A stretch of 11,527 bases of DNA, taken from RGIG250 sp045616885. Lineage in GTDB: Bacteria > Bacillota > Negativicutes > Selenomonadales > Selenomonadaceae. Below the pieces are notes generated by a model, which saw only the letters and a list, made by a program, of their open reading frames with translations, had not been told where the DNA came from and made no database searches. Position 1 is the stretch's first letter, and each line of letters starts with the position of its first letter. The stretch is taken from positions 1 through 11,527 of the forward strand of contig JAZLHS010000199.1 of the NCBI GenBank assembly GCA_045616885.1. The letters run 5' to 3'. A program made the translations under genes and the position numbers. This document shows positions 1 to 6,604 of the stretch, piece by piece.

Positions 1-3000
1 GGACGTTCCTACGGGGCTGATGCTAACGGCAATAGTGTAACAATTGAAAGGGGTAATTTTGATCCCACAGATTATAGAACTGGGATTAATATTTATGGCG
101 GTAGTGCTGGCACTGGCACTGCAACAGGAAACACCGTAACCATCGAGGGCGGTACCTTTAACTCCTGTCTAAGTATTTATGGTGGCAAAGGCAATACCGA
201 CGCTTCCCGCAATACGGTGAATATCAGTGACGGTGATTTTGCTGCACCTAAAACTGAAACTCAGGCAATTTATGGAGGTTATTCCTCTATCAATGCTTCC
301 TACAATACGGTAAATATCAGCGGCGGCTCTTTTAAAGGCTCTGGTTATACCCCTGATACTAGTTATACTTTTTATGGTATTGGTGGTGGCTATGCCGGTG
401 GCGGCCCGGCTTCCAACAATGTGGTGAATATCAGCGGAGGTAATTTTGCTAACATTGTAATTTGGGGTGGTTTTGCCGGTGGACCCGTCAAAAACAATAC
501 GGTAAATATCAGCGGCGGTACTTTTGGTTCGGACGTAGATGTTCACGCTGCTAGAGGCTTAAGTGAAAGCAGCAACAATACAGTCAATCTTATTGGCGTA
601 GGCGGTAAGCTGAACGGGATTTCCCATAGCGGGGATGCAATCGTCGGGCTGGGGACTATCTATAGCGACAGCGGCTCAGGCAATACCTTTAATGTTACCG
701 GTACGGATACAACGGTTACCAATGTCACAGGCTTTGCAAATGCCAATTTCTTTACCAATGACACGATGGCAGCCGGTTCTACGATGCTGACCGCAGGCAC
801 GGCGGATATTACCGGGGCGAAGGTTAATGCAGTTTTGTCCGGCAAGCTTGCCGACGGTACCATCACATTGCTGAAAGCAACCACGTTAACCGATGCTGCC
901 AAATATTCCATTAACGGAACTGAGGTCACTCTGGGACAAAAGATTGGCAATACCGGTGATAATAACAATTATTCAATTCTGCGCCACACCTCTTTAAGCA
1001 AGTCGGCAGAGAGCCTGCAGCTGAACAATGAAACCTGGGGAGCTGTCGGTCTGTACAACGGCGCAGGCAAGGCCAAGATTACGCTGTCCGACGCGGATGC
1101 CGGCATTAAAAATGTGGCAGGTGCTTACAGCGATGACAGCGGAGCAAATAAGGACGCCTCCTTCAGCACGGTCAACATCAACGGCGGCAACTATAAAAAT
1201 GTCTACGGCGGCTACAGCGTAAACGGCGGTGCCGTAGAATGGAACACTCTAAAAATCTCCAATGCGACAATTGAGAACCTCTATGCCGGCTACAGCAGCA
1301 ACGAAGGGTCGATAACGAATAACAAGATTTATCTTAACTCCGGCACAGTCGGCACGATAAATCTATACGGCGTAAGCAATATCCTTTATCTGGGCAAAGA
1401 GGCCAGCTATGAAAGGCTGCATGGCGGCACGCTGAAATTTATAAATTCGGCGGAGGATGAGAGCTACGCTGATGTAACGCTGGACAATAAGGATGTTCCG
1501 AAGGGAGCCGAGATAACCGGACAGAATGTCAGCCTGACTGCAGGCACGGTAGCAGGCACAGTCAACGCCATGGGGGCTGCAAGCATCGGCGGCGGGACTA
1601 CCGTAAGCGGAACGATTACCGCTAAAGAAGGAATAGAGGTAAAGGCAGGAGCAACTTTGGATGAAGGTGCAGAACTGAGAATCAGTAAACCGGTTACCAT
1701 TCCCACGGCTGCCAGCACAAATCTCCTTGATGAAATCCTCAAGGGCGCCTCGATTAGGATTGAGGGCAGCGCTATCAGCGGCATGGTAAGGGCAACAGGC
1801 ATTGCTGGTATCAGCGGCGAAACTACTGTGGCAAGCGACAGCACCTTCCACGCTGAAGGTGCACTTGTAGTACAGGGCGGCACTATCAAAGGCACTATTG
1901 AGGCCACCCAGGCTATGGCTCTCACTGGCGGTACCATTACCGGTAATGTAGGTGTAGGCACCGAATACTCCAACGGCGCAGCTTTGGCTATTAGCGGCGA
2001 AACCAGATTGAGCGGCACCACTACTATCAATGGTGCCAACAGCAAGGTGGAAATCAGCGGCGGTATTATAAGTGGCACTATTAAAGGTAACGGAGACACT
2101 GCTAACGGAACCACTGTGACTATCAAGGGCGGCGTTTTGGGAGAAAAGGCGGAAATCTCCGCCAACGAAATCAAGCTCGATGGTCAAGCCAACACCGAAT
2201 CCTTCCAAGGCACCTTGGCAGCTCACCTTATTGACCTATCCACCGTACTGAAAGGTGACTCCACTTTGAAACTTACCGGCTCTGAGCTGACGGTAAAGAC
2301 ACTAAATAACACGGCGGCTACCATTGATGTTACTCAGGCAACTAATGGAGCGGATTTAAATTTCTACATTCCTGCTGCCGCTGTCAAGAATGACACTATG
2401 CTGACTTTGAGCAAAGCAACCGATATTTCCGGCAGCAAGGTTACCGTTGGTGTACAAAGAGGCTCTGCCCTGAAGGTTAAAGACACGGTTAACCTCATCA
2501 AGATGGATGGAGCAACACTGAAGGCGGATAACCTCACATATCTCGAGCCTAAAGCAAGCGTAATCCAGAGTGAAAACCTCGCCAAACAATACGAAGTAAA
2601 AACCGAAGTAAAAGACAACGGCCTTGTAACAACAGTCACAAAAGTGGGCCCGGGCGAAAATGCCAAGAGCTATGTAGAAACCATGGCTGCCAATATTGCC
2701 CTGCTGAACATGAGCAGCGACCTCATGGCCGGAGCCGGCTTTGAACAGGCAGATCTCGCAGCCGGTCAGGAAGCCGCAGGAACGGAGGAAGGAAAAGCAC
2801 CGGCCACCCGTACAATGGCCCCCTTCGTAGCAGTAGGAGGAGGAAGCCAGCGCTCCAAGTCCGGCTCCTATGTAGACAGTCGCAGCTGGGGAATCAACGC
2901 AGGCATGGCCAAGACCATAAACAACCGTCACGGCCAGCTCCTCTTCGGACCCATGGTAGAATACAGCAAAGGTAACTATGACTCCCATCTGGACAACGGA

Positions 3001-3600
3001 ACCAGAGGTGACGGCAAGAGCCACAGCTGGGGCGTAGGCGCCTTCGCCAAGCAGAAATTCACCAACGGAACCTATGTAGAAGGCAGCCTGCGGGCAGGCC
3101 GCATAAAGTCTGACTATCAGTCCGGAGCGGTTGGAAGCTATGATACTTCCGCATCCTACATCTCTGCTCACATTGGAATTGGTCAGGAAAAGAAGCTGAG
3201 TGACAAGAACAGCCTTGATTACTACGGCAAGTACTTCTTCACCCGACAGAGCGGAGACGATGTTGCCATTCACGACGGAGGCAGCACAGACATATACAAA
3301 TTTGATGCTGTTAAAAGCAGCCGCATGAGACTGGGTCTTCGCTGGAATCACCAGCTGAACAAGAGCAGTGTCATCTACTGCGGAGCTGCATGGCAGTACG
3401 AATTTGATGGAACCGCAAGAGCCAGCTACGCCGGAGAATACGCCCCCAGCCCCAGCGTCAAGGGCAGCAGCGGCATCTTCGAGCTGGGCTGGAAGATAAA
3501 GCCGGGCAAAGGTAACTTCGAGACCGGCCTTGGCTTCACCGGCTCGGTAGGCAAGCAGGAAGGTATCGGCTTTAATGCTTCCTTCCAGTGGAAATTCTGA
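1..3600 (+). CDS. Autotransporter (type V secretion) with repeat-rich passenger, 5' partial
   Basis: The reading frame is open from base 1, so the true start and signal peptide lie outside the window; 1199 residues are visible. Residues 1 to about 880 form a Gly/Asn/Thr/Ser-rich passenger built of short beta-strand repeats such as NTVNISGG, and later of ISGETT- and GGTIKGTI-like units, typical of a surface beta-helix. A helical linker follows (about 888-917, NAKSYVETMAANIALLNMSS). An autotransporter barrel spans about 940-1199, with alternating strands and a final FQWKF; a terminal aromatic residue is the usual outer-membrane protein signature. In this family the barrel inserts in the outer membrane and the passenger is exposed on the surface, often as an adhesin; the ligand here is unknown. 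The stop is a double TGA TAA. Codons in the first 600 bases end in T more often than those of the barrel, which suggests a mosaic passenger. The family call is firm; the function is not. Confidence 0.9.
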   Translation, partial: GRSYGADANGNSVTIERGNFDPTDYRTGINIYGGSAGTGTATGNTVTIEGGTFNSCLSIYGGKGNTDASRNTVNISDGDFAAPKTETQAIYGGYSSINASYNTVNISGGSFKGSGYTPDTSYTFYGIGGGYAGGGPASNNVVNISGGNFANIVIWGGFAGGPVKNNTVNISGGTFGSDVDVHAARGLSESSNNTVNLIGVGGKLNGISHSGDAIVGLGTIYSDSGSGNTFNVTGTDTTVTNVTGFANANFFTNDTMAAGSTMLTAGTADITGAKVNAVLSGKLADGTITLLKATTLTDAAKYSINGTEVTLGQKIGNTGDNNNYSILRHTSLSKSAESLQLNNETWGAVGLYNGAGKAKITLSDADAGIKNVAGAYSDDSGANKDASFSTVNINGGNYKNVYGGYSVNGGAVEWNTLKISNATIENLYAGYSSNEGSITNNKIYLNSGTVGTINLYGVSNILYLGKEASYERLHGGTLKFINSAEDESYADVTLDNKDVPKGAEITGQNVSLTAGTVAGTVNAMGAASIGGGTTVSGTITAKEGIEVKAGATLDEGAELRISKPVTIPTAASTNLLDEILKGASIRIEGSAISGMVRATGIAGISGETTVASDSTFHAEGALVVQGGTIKGTIEATQAMALTGGTITGNVGVGTEYSNGAALAISGETRLSGTTTINGANSKVEISGGIISGTIKGNGDTANGTTVTIKGGVLGEKAEISANEIKLDGQANTESFQGTLAAHLIDLSTVLKGDSTLKLTGSELTVKTLNNTAATIDVTQATNGADLNFYIPAAAVKNDTMLTLSKATDISGSKVTVGVQRGSALKVKDTVNLIKMDGATLKADNLTYLEPKASVIQSENLAKQYEVKTEVKDNGLVTTVTKVGPGENAKSYVETMAANIALLNMSSDLMAGAGFEQADLAAGQEAAGTEEGKAPATRTMAPFVAVGGGSQRSKSGSYVDSRSWGINAGMAKTINNRHGQLLFGPMVEYSKGNYDSHLDNGTRGDGKSHSWGVGAFAKQKFTNGTYVEGSLRAGRIKSDYQSGAVGSYDTSASYISAHIGIGQEKKLSDKNSLDYYGKYFFTRQSGDDVAIHDGGSTDIYKFDAVKSSRMRLGLRWNHQLNKSSVIYCGAAWQYEFDGTARASYAGEYAPSPSVKGSSGIFELGWKIKPGKGNFETGLGFTGSVGKQEGIGFNASFQWKF
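31..606 (+). repeat. Degenerate passenger repeat, NTVNISGGxF cassettes
   Basis: Seven copies of a ten-residue motif begin at bases 31, 130, 211, 304, 418, 496 and 577: NSVTIERGNF, NTVTIEGGTF, NTVNISDGDF, NTVNISGGSF, NVVNISGGNF, NTVNISGGTF and a decayed NTVNLIGVGG. Spacing is 99, 81, 93, 114, 78 and 81 bases, always a multiple of three. Each copy is preceded by a second conserved patch of the IYGGY or GGYAGG type and a short variable loop. A further relative (STVNINGGNY) lies at 1165-1194. At the DNA level the copies at 304 and 496 are nearly identical over 27 bases, so intragenic recombination is possible. The likely structure is one or more beta-helix coils per unit (inference). Confidence 0.85.
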
Positions 3601-3608
3601 TAACCTGT

Positions 3609-3678
3609 AAAAGGCTCCCATTTAAGTGCTCATGCGCACCTAGAGGGGAGGCTAACCCGAGGCGAGGTCGGATGAGGT
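3609..3678 (+). repeat. Folded intergenic element, possible REP-like repeat
   Basis: The sequence just after the autotransporter stop contains nested inverted repeats: CTCCC (3615-3619) with GGGAG (3646-3650), enclosing GTGC (3626-3629) with GCAC (3636-3639), followed by CCGA (3657-3660) with TCGG (3668-3671). The layout AAAGGCTCCC, then hairpin, then GGGGAGG, then a second hairpin, then GATGAGG resembles, from memory, the dispersed intergenic repeats found in many gut Firmicutes. The block AAGGCTCCC recurs on the minus strand at 9160-9168, beside another hairpin. A dispersed-repeat identity is inference, because only this window is visible. Confidence 0.4.
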
Positions 3679-3685
3679 AAAAAAT

Positions 3686-3721
3686 ACGGCAGAGGACTAG
3701 CCTTGTCCTCTGCCGTTTTTT
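3686..3721. terminator. Rho-independent terminator, probably bidirectional
   Basis: A perfect 12-bp stem (ACGGCAGAGGAC at 3686-3697 with GTCCTCTGCCGT at 3705-3716) closes a 7-base loop and runs into a T tract on the plus strand (3716-3721). Six A residues at 3679-3684 on the other side give a U tract for transcripts reading leftward. It lies between two converging genes, so it can end both the autotransporter mRNA and the minus-strand operon. Confidence 0.93.
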
Positions 3722-3775
3722 GTTGCCGTTTTTTATATCTCGGCTATTCAATTCTCAAATCAGCAAGTCGAAAAC

Positions 3776-4735
3776 TCAGCCGAAATAAACGATAGTATCC
3801 TCCGGCTCGGTCTCTGGCGTGAAGCTTTCAATCTGCAGACGGAAGTCATTGGGCTCACCGCTGGGTGCATAGCCAACATACATAGTTGCCTCAACGGTGC
3901 CCCAGCGCTTTTCACCGACATTGATGTCGTCGTAGACGCTGCCTACGCCGCCAAGACCGAGGAAGGTGAGGTCATCGGCACAGCAGGACATACCGCTACG
4001 GCCGAATACGGAGAATACGCGATTGTTCTGCGTTATCTTTCCTACGAAGCCGGCAATCTTTATCTTCTTGCCCTCGTAGCGCTTCGGATGATCCTGCATA
4101 TCGATGAACCAGGCGCCGAAATCATCAAAGCCCACCTCGATGGGGTTGGCCTCAAAATTGTACGGCAGCTCCGGCTCTTCCTCGAAGAAGTTCGGGTCTT
4201 CGGATTCGAAGTAGACCTGAGCCCGGCGGTTTACGGCCCGGACGTTGCGGCGGATATCCTGCTGACGGGTGCTGCTGTCGCAGCGGTTGAAGACGATGAT
4301 ATCGGCGTAGCGATAGCAGTCAACGAACTTGTCCTTCATGTTCTGCTGATAGACCTCGAAAGTTTCCGCGTTGACGGTGGCCACGACCTGAAATACGAAC
4401 CAGCCGGGAGGCAGGTCGATGTCGTCAAGGTCGGTTATTTTCCACATGCCGTTATACTCCATGATAACGGCGGTGGGCTTGTGCTGCTCGTTGAGTTCAA
4501 CGAGCTTGGCGGCGGTGAAGTCCTCCGGCTCTTCAATGACTTCGGTGACGGCTCGGCTGCGCTTCACGAGAGCGCCGGGCAGCTCCTCCTCGCCTTCCTC
4601 ACAGAAGATGATGAGGTTTCTGTCCTTGCCGGAGAATTTGTTGCTGGACAGAAAATCTTTTATAACGCTGGTCTTACCGCTCTCCAAAAGTCCGAGAAAG
4701 AGGTAGACGGGAACTTGTTTTGGTTCTTTTGCCAT
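3776..4735 (-). CDS. G3E-like P-loop GTPase with C-terminal YcgQ/DUF1980-like domain
   Basis: A 319-residue protein. The N-terminal half has a P-loop (G15-LLES-G20-K21-T22), a segment rich in acidic residues after a beta strand (FCEEGEEEL, 44-52), MEYNGMWK (92-99) where CobW proteins have EPSGVGK, and NRCD (150-153) as a conservative form of the NKxD guanine-specificity motif. The CxCC metal motif of true CobW/ZNG proteins is absent. From about 215 the sequence changes to a small beta domain (YEGKKIKIAGFVGK, then MSCCADDLTFLGL with Cys251-Cys252). This resembles the C-terminal domain of the YcgQ/TIGR03943 family found with putative permeases. The start is supported by GAGGA about eight bases upstream. 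That site overlaps the TAA stop of the preceding gene, only 12 bases away, so translational coupling is likely. I infer a partner in metal handling; the substrate is unknown. Confidence 0.8.
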   Translation of the reverse strand: MAKEPKQVPVYLFLGLLESGKTSVIKDFLSSNKFSGKDRNLIIFCEEGEEELPGALVKRSRAVTEVIEEPEDFTAAKLVELNEQHKPTAVIMEYNGMWKITDLDDIDLPPGWFVFQVVATVNAETFEVYQQNMKDKFVDCYRYADIIVFNRCDSSTRQQDIRRNVRAVNRRAQVYFESEDPNFFEEEPELPYNFEANPIEVGFDDFGAWFIDMQDHPKRYEGKKIKIAGFVGKITQNNRVFSVFGRSGMSCCADDLTFLGLGGVGSVYDDINVGEKRWGTVEATMYVGYAPSGEPNDFRLQIESFTPETEPEDTIVYFG

Positions 4736-4747
4736 TGTGATGTCCTC

Positions 4748-5848
4748 TTACTTTGCCGCAAAGAGCTCTTCAAGAGCATCTTCATTAAGTCCGCTGCCGA
4801 TGACACAGAAGCGGCCGGTGTAGTCGGCCGGGCCTTCCTCTACGCTGCCTTCGCCGGGAACGTAGTTGAAGCAGAGCCACTTGTTGCCCTCGGCATTGGC
4901 CAAAATTCCCTTTGCACGAAGGACGATGCCGTAAGTTTTCTCGTCCTCAAGGGCTTCGATGATATCTTCCAGCTGCTCTTTGGTATACTTGTCGGCAGTC
5001 TCATGGCCCCAGCTGACGAATACATCGTCGGCGTGATGGTCATGGCAGGAGCAGTTGGGGTCATGGCACTCGTGGTCATGATGGTGATGATGATGCTCGT
5101 GCTCATGGTCGTGGTCAAGGTCAAGGTCATGGTCGTGATGGCAGCACTCACCGTCGTGGTGATGATGCTCGTGGTCATGGTGGCAGCACTCGCCGTCATG
5201 ATGATGATGCTCGTGTCCATGCTCATGCTCGTGAGCGACTTCCTCTACCGTGAGCAGCTCGCTGTGAGCAAGGGCGGCAATTATCTTTTCGCCGCTGATG
5301 TCATCCCAGGGAGTGGTGACGACAGGAGCCTTTTCGTTGAGGTCGCGGATGTAGTCCATGGCCTCATCCATTTTCTTCTCGCTGATGTCCTGAGTGCGGC
5401 TGAGGACGACGCAGTCGGCGTTGGCAACCTGATCGGAGAAGAATTCGCCGAAGTTGCGGGCGTACATCTTGGCTTTGCCGGCGTGAACGACAGTGATGCT
5501 GCCTTCGATGACGATGTCGTCATTGCAGACGGCAGAGACTGCTTTCTTCACATCAGAGAGCTTGCCGACGCCGGAGGGCTCGATGATGATGCGGTCGGGA
5601 TGATAGGTGTCGATGACCTGATGGAGAGCAGCCTCGAAGTCGCCGACCAGCGAGCAGCAGATGCAGCCGGAGTTTATCTCTCGCATCTCGACACCGGCTT
5701 CCTTCAGGAAGCCGCCGTCGACGCTGATGTCGCCGAATTCGTTTTCGATGAGAACGATTTTATCATGGAATGCTTCGGCAATGAGCTTCTTGATGAGCGT
5801 CGTCTTGCCGGCACCGAGAAAACCGGAGAAAATGTTTATTTTTGTCAT
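4748..5848 (-). CDS. CobW/G3E-family metallochaperone-like GTPase with His/Cys-rich loop
   Basis: A 366-residue protein. It has the Walker A motif GFLGAGKTT (9-17), ENEFGDISVDGGFL (35-48), the metal-binding GCICC (61-65), and EPSGVGK (90-96) as Walker B/switch II. The canonical NKxD is replaced by SRTQ (150-153). Residues 206-272 are an extreme His/Asp/Glu/Cys-rich loop that includes two exact copies of a 14-residue unit and an HECHDPNCSCHDHH end. A CobW C-terminal domain follows (about 276-366). Family members use nucleotide hydrolysis to deliver Zn, Co or another metal to client enzymes; the His/Cys loop suggests metal binding or storage. The start has GAGGA about eight bases upstream and a consensus promoter. 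It is the first gene of a two-gene operon. Neither the client nor the metal can be read from the sequence; a zinc role is inference. Confidence 0.9.
   Translation of the reverse strand: MTKINIFSGFLGAGKTTLIKKLIAEAFHDKIVLIENEFGDISVDGGFLKEAGVEMREINSGCICCSLVGDFEAALHQVIDTYHPDRIIIEPSGVGKLSDVKKAVSAVCNDDIVIEGSITVVHAGKAKMYARNFGEFFSDQVANADCVVLSRTQDISEKKMDEAMDYIRDLNEKAPVVTTPWDDISGEKIIAALAHSELLTVEEVAHEHEHGHEHHHHDGECCHHDHEHHHHDGECCHHDHDLDLDHDHEHEHHHHHHDHECHDPNCSCHDHHADDVFVSWGHETADKYTKEQLEDIIEALEDEKTYGIVLRAKGILANAEGNKWLCFNYVPGEGSVEEGPADYTGRFCVIGSGLNEDALEELFAAK
5129..5212 (-). repeat. 42-bp in-frame tandem duplication in the His-rich loop
   Basis: Two adjacent 42-base units (5171-5212 and 5129-5170) both encode EHHHHDGECCHHDH. 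They differ at six positions, all third codon positions and all transitions, so the peptide is unchanged. This indicates an old duplication held by selection on the protein, each unit giving a cluster of His and Cys ligands. Confidence 0.92.
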
Positions 5849-5898
5849 TGGATATCCTCGCTTTCAAAAGGGACTCATATATTTATTCAGTATCCTTC

Positions 5899-5927
5899 AT
5901 TATATTACGAGGGTCAATCTCTGTCAA
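5899..5927 (-). promoter_or_regulatory. Consensus sigma-70-type promoter of the CobW operon
   Basis: On the minus strand TTGACA (5927-5922) is followed by exactly 17 bases and TATAAT (5904-5899). Both hexamers match the housekeeping consensus perfectly. Transcription would begin near 5892, giving a leader of about 45 bases to the ATG at 5848. A perfect promoter in front of a metal-linked operon suggests control by a repressor rather than by weak intrinsic activity (inference). Confidence 0.88.
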
Positions 5928-5943
5928 TTTGACTTTTGTTGAC
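5913..5943. promoter_or_regulatory. Symmetric GTCAA/TTGAC array, candidate operator
   Basis: Four five-base elements are arranged with perfect dyad symmetry around 5928: GTCAA (5913-5917), GTCAA (5923-5927), TTGAC (5929-5933) and TTGAC (5939-5943). Like-oriented elements are 10 bases apart, one helical turn. The inner pair forms an 11-base palindrome overlapping the -35 box of the minus-strand promoter. The layout would suit a dimeric or cooperative regulator in the divergent region between the CobW operon and the alkyltransferase gene. The binding protein is unknown. Confidence 0.5.
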
Positions 5944-5996
5944 GGCAGCTTGATCTCATGGCCTTTTTTCAGAAAGGAGTGGTATCATTCAACATT

Positions 5997-6488
5997 ATGG
6001 AAAAAATAATGCAACGATTCATAAATACTCCTATCGGGGTACTGACACTGCTGGCTGATGAAAGGTCATTAATCGCAGTGGAATTTGGCCGGGCCGAAGC
6101 TGTGCCGACAGCATATTCTGCGAAGGCTGCCTCTGTTTTAGATGAGGCAGAACGGCAGCTGTCGGAATACTTCGCAGGCGAGCGAAAGGCTTTTGACTTT
6201 GACCGGCTTCCCATTCGTCTATCGGGAACGGAGTTCACCCAGAAGGTGGGGAAAGCCATGCTGGAGATTCCCTTCGGTGAGGTCAGAACCTACGGAGAGA
6301 TAGCGGCGGCTGTCGGCAATCCTGCCGCTGTACGGGCGGTGGGCGGTGCCTGCCATCGAAATCCCCTCTGCATCATCGTCCCCTGTCATCGGGTAGTAGG
6401 AGCGGGGAGAAGGCTCACAGGCTTCGGCGGCGGGGTCGACCTGAAGGAAAAGCTGCTTATACATGAGGGTATCAATGGCTATCGGTAA
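5997..6488 (+). CDS. ogt: Methylated-DNA--[protein]-cysteine S-methyltransferase
   Basis: A 163-residue protein that repairs O6-alkylguanine (and O4-alkylthymine) in DNA by irreversible transfer of the alkyl group to its own cysteine. The active-site block IVPCHRV is present with acceptor Cys130. Upstream of it are the DNA-contact helix (Y99-GEIAAAVGNP, with finger residue R113 in AVRAVG) and the RNP loop before the active site; length is normal for the family. The start is uncertain. An in-frame ATG at 5958 has no good ribosome site, while AAAGGAG at 5973-5979 precedes the ATG at 5997 by a long 17 bases; another ATG at 6009 gives the family-like MQRFINTPIG. I prefer 5997. It is divergent from the CobW operon and upstream of secA, with no terminator visible in between. 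Confidence 0.92.
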   Translation: MEKIMQRFINTPIGVLTLLADERSLIAVEFGRAEAVPTAYSAKAASVLDEAERQLSEYFAGERKAFDFDRLPIRLSGTEFTQKVGKAMLEIPFGEVRTYGEIAAAVGNPAAVRAVGGACHRNPLCIIVPCHRVVGAGRRLTGFGGGVDLKEKLLIHEGINGYR

Positions 6489-6535
6489 CGATATAAAAAA
6501 TAAATGTAATTATTTGAAAAATATCTCTGTTTCTT

Positions 6536-6564
6536 TTGACTAACGCTCTCAGCTTTGGTAAAAT
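6536..6564 (+). promoter_or_regulatory. Probable secA promoter
   Basis: TTGACT (6536-6541), 17 bases, then TAAAAT (6559-6564) gives a good sigma-70-type promoter in the gap between the alkyltransferase gene and secA. An A/T-only stretch with a weak inverted repeat (AAATAA 6498-6503, TTATTT 6510-6515) lies upstream and could act as an UP-like element. The start would be near 6571, about 35 bases before the chosen secA start. Confidence 0.75.
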
Positions 6565-6574
6565 GATAAGCTGA
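6549..6574 (+). promoter_or_regulatory. 7-bp inverted repeat flanking the secA -10 box
   Basis: TCAGCTT (6549-6555) and AAGCTGA (6568-6574) are perfect inverted copies separated by 12 bases that contain the -10 hexamer. It could be an operator. It is unlikely to act as an RNA hairpin, because the predicted transcript starts inside its right arm. No regulator is known to me for this sequence. Confidence 0.35.
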
Positions 6575-6604
6575 ATTGGTTTTTGTAATTGAGGGGTGAA
6601 TTAT

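Noticed and set aside
31..606. Regular repeats considered as a CRISPR array
   Set aside because: Spacing is variable, always a multiple of three, and the repeats are in frame within a beta-helix passenger.
2356..3621. 421-codon minus-strand open frame over the autotransporter barrel
   Set aside because: The plus-strand barrel is well supported; the antisense product is featureless.
3740..3783. TCGGCT/AGCCGA inverted repeat at the end of the minus-strand operon
   Set aside because: The arms are six bases with a long loop and no T tract; the strong bidirectional hairpin at 3686-3716 explains termination better.
5040..5225. Short-repeat stretch (gtcatg/gatgat) considered as a CRISPR or minisatellite
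   Set aside because: Units are codon-based and encode the His/Asp-rich loop of the CobW protein; there are no regular repeats with unique spacers.
4088..5932. 614-codon open frame on the plus strand over the CobW operon
   Set aside because: It is antisense to two genes with clear P-loop motifs and good ribosome sites; its Val/Met-rich middle is only the complement of the His-rich loop codons.
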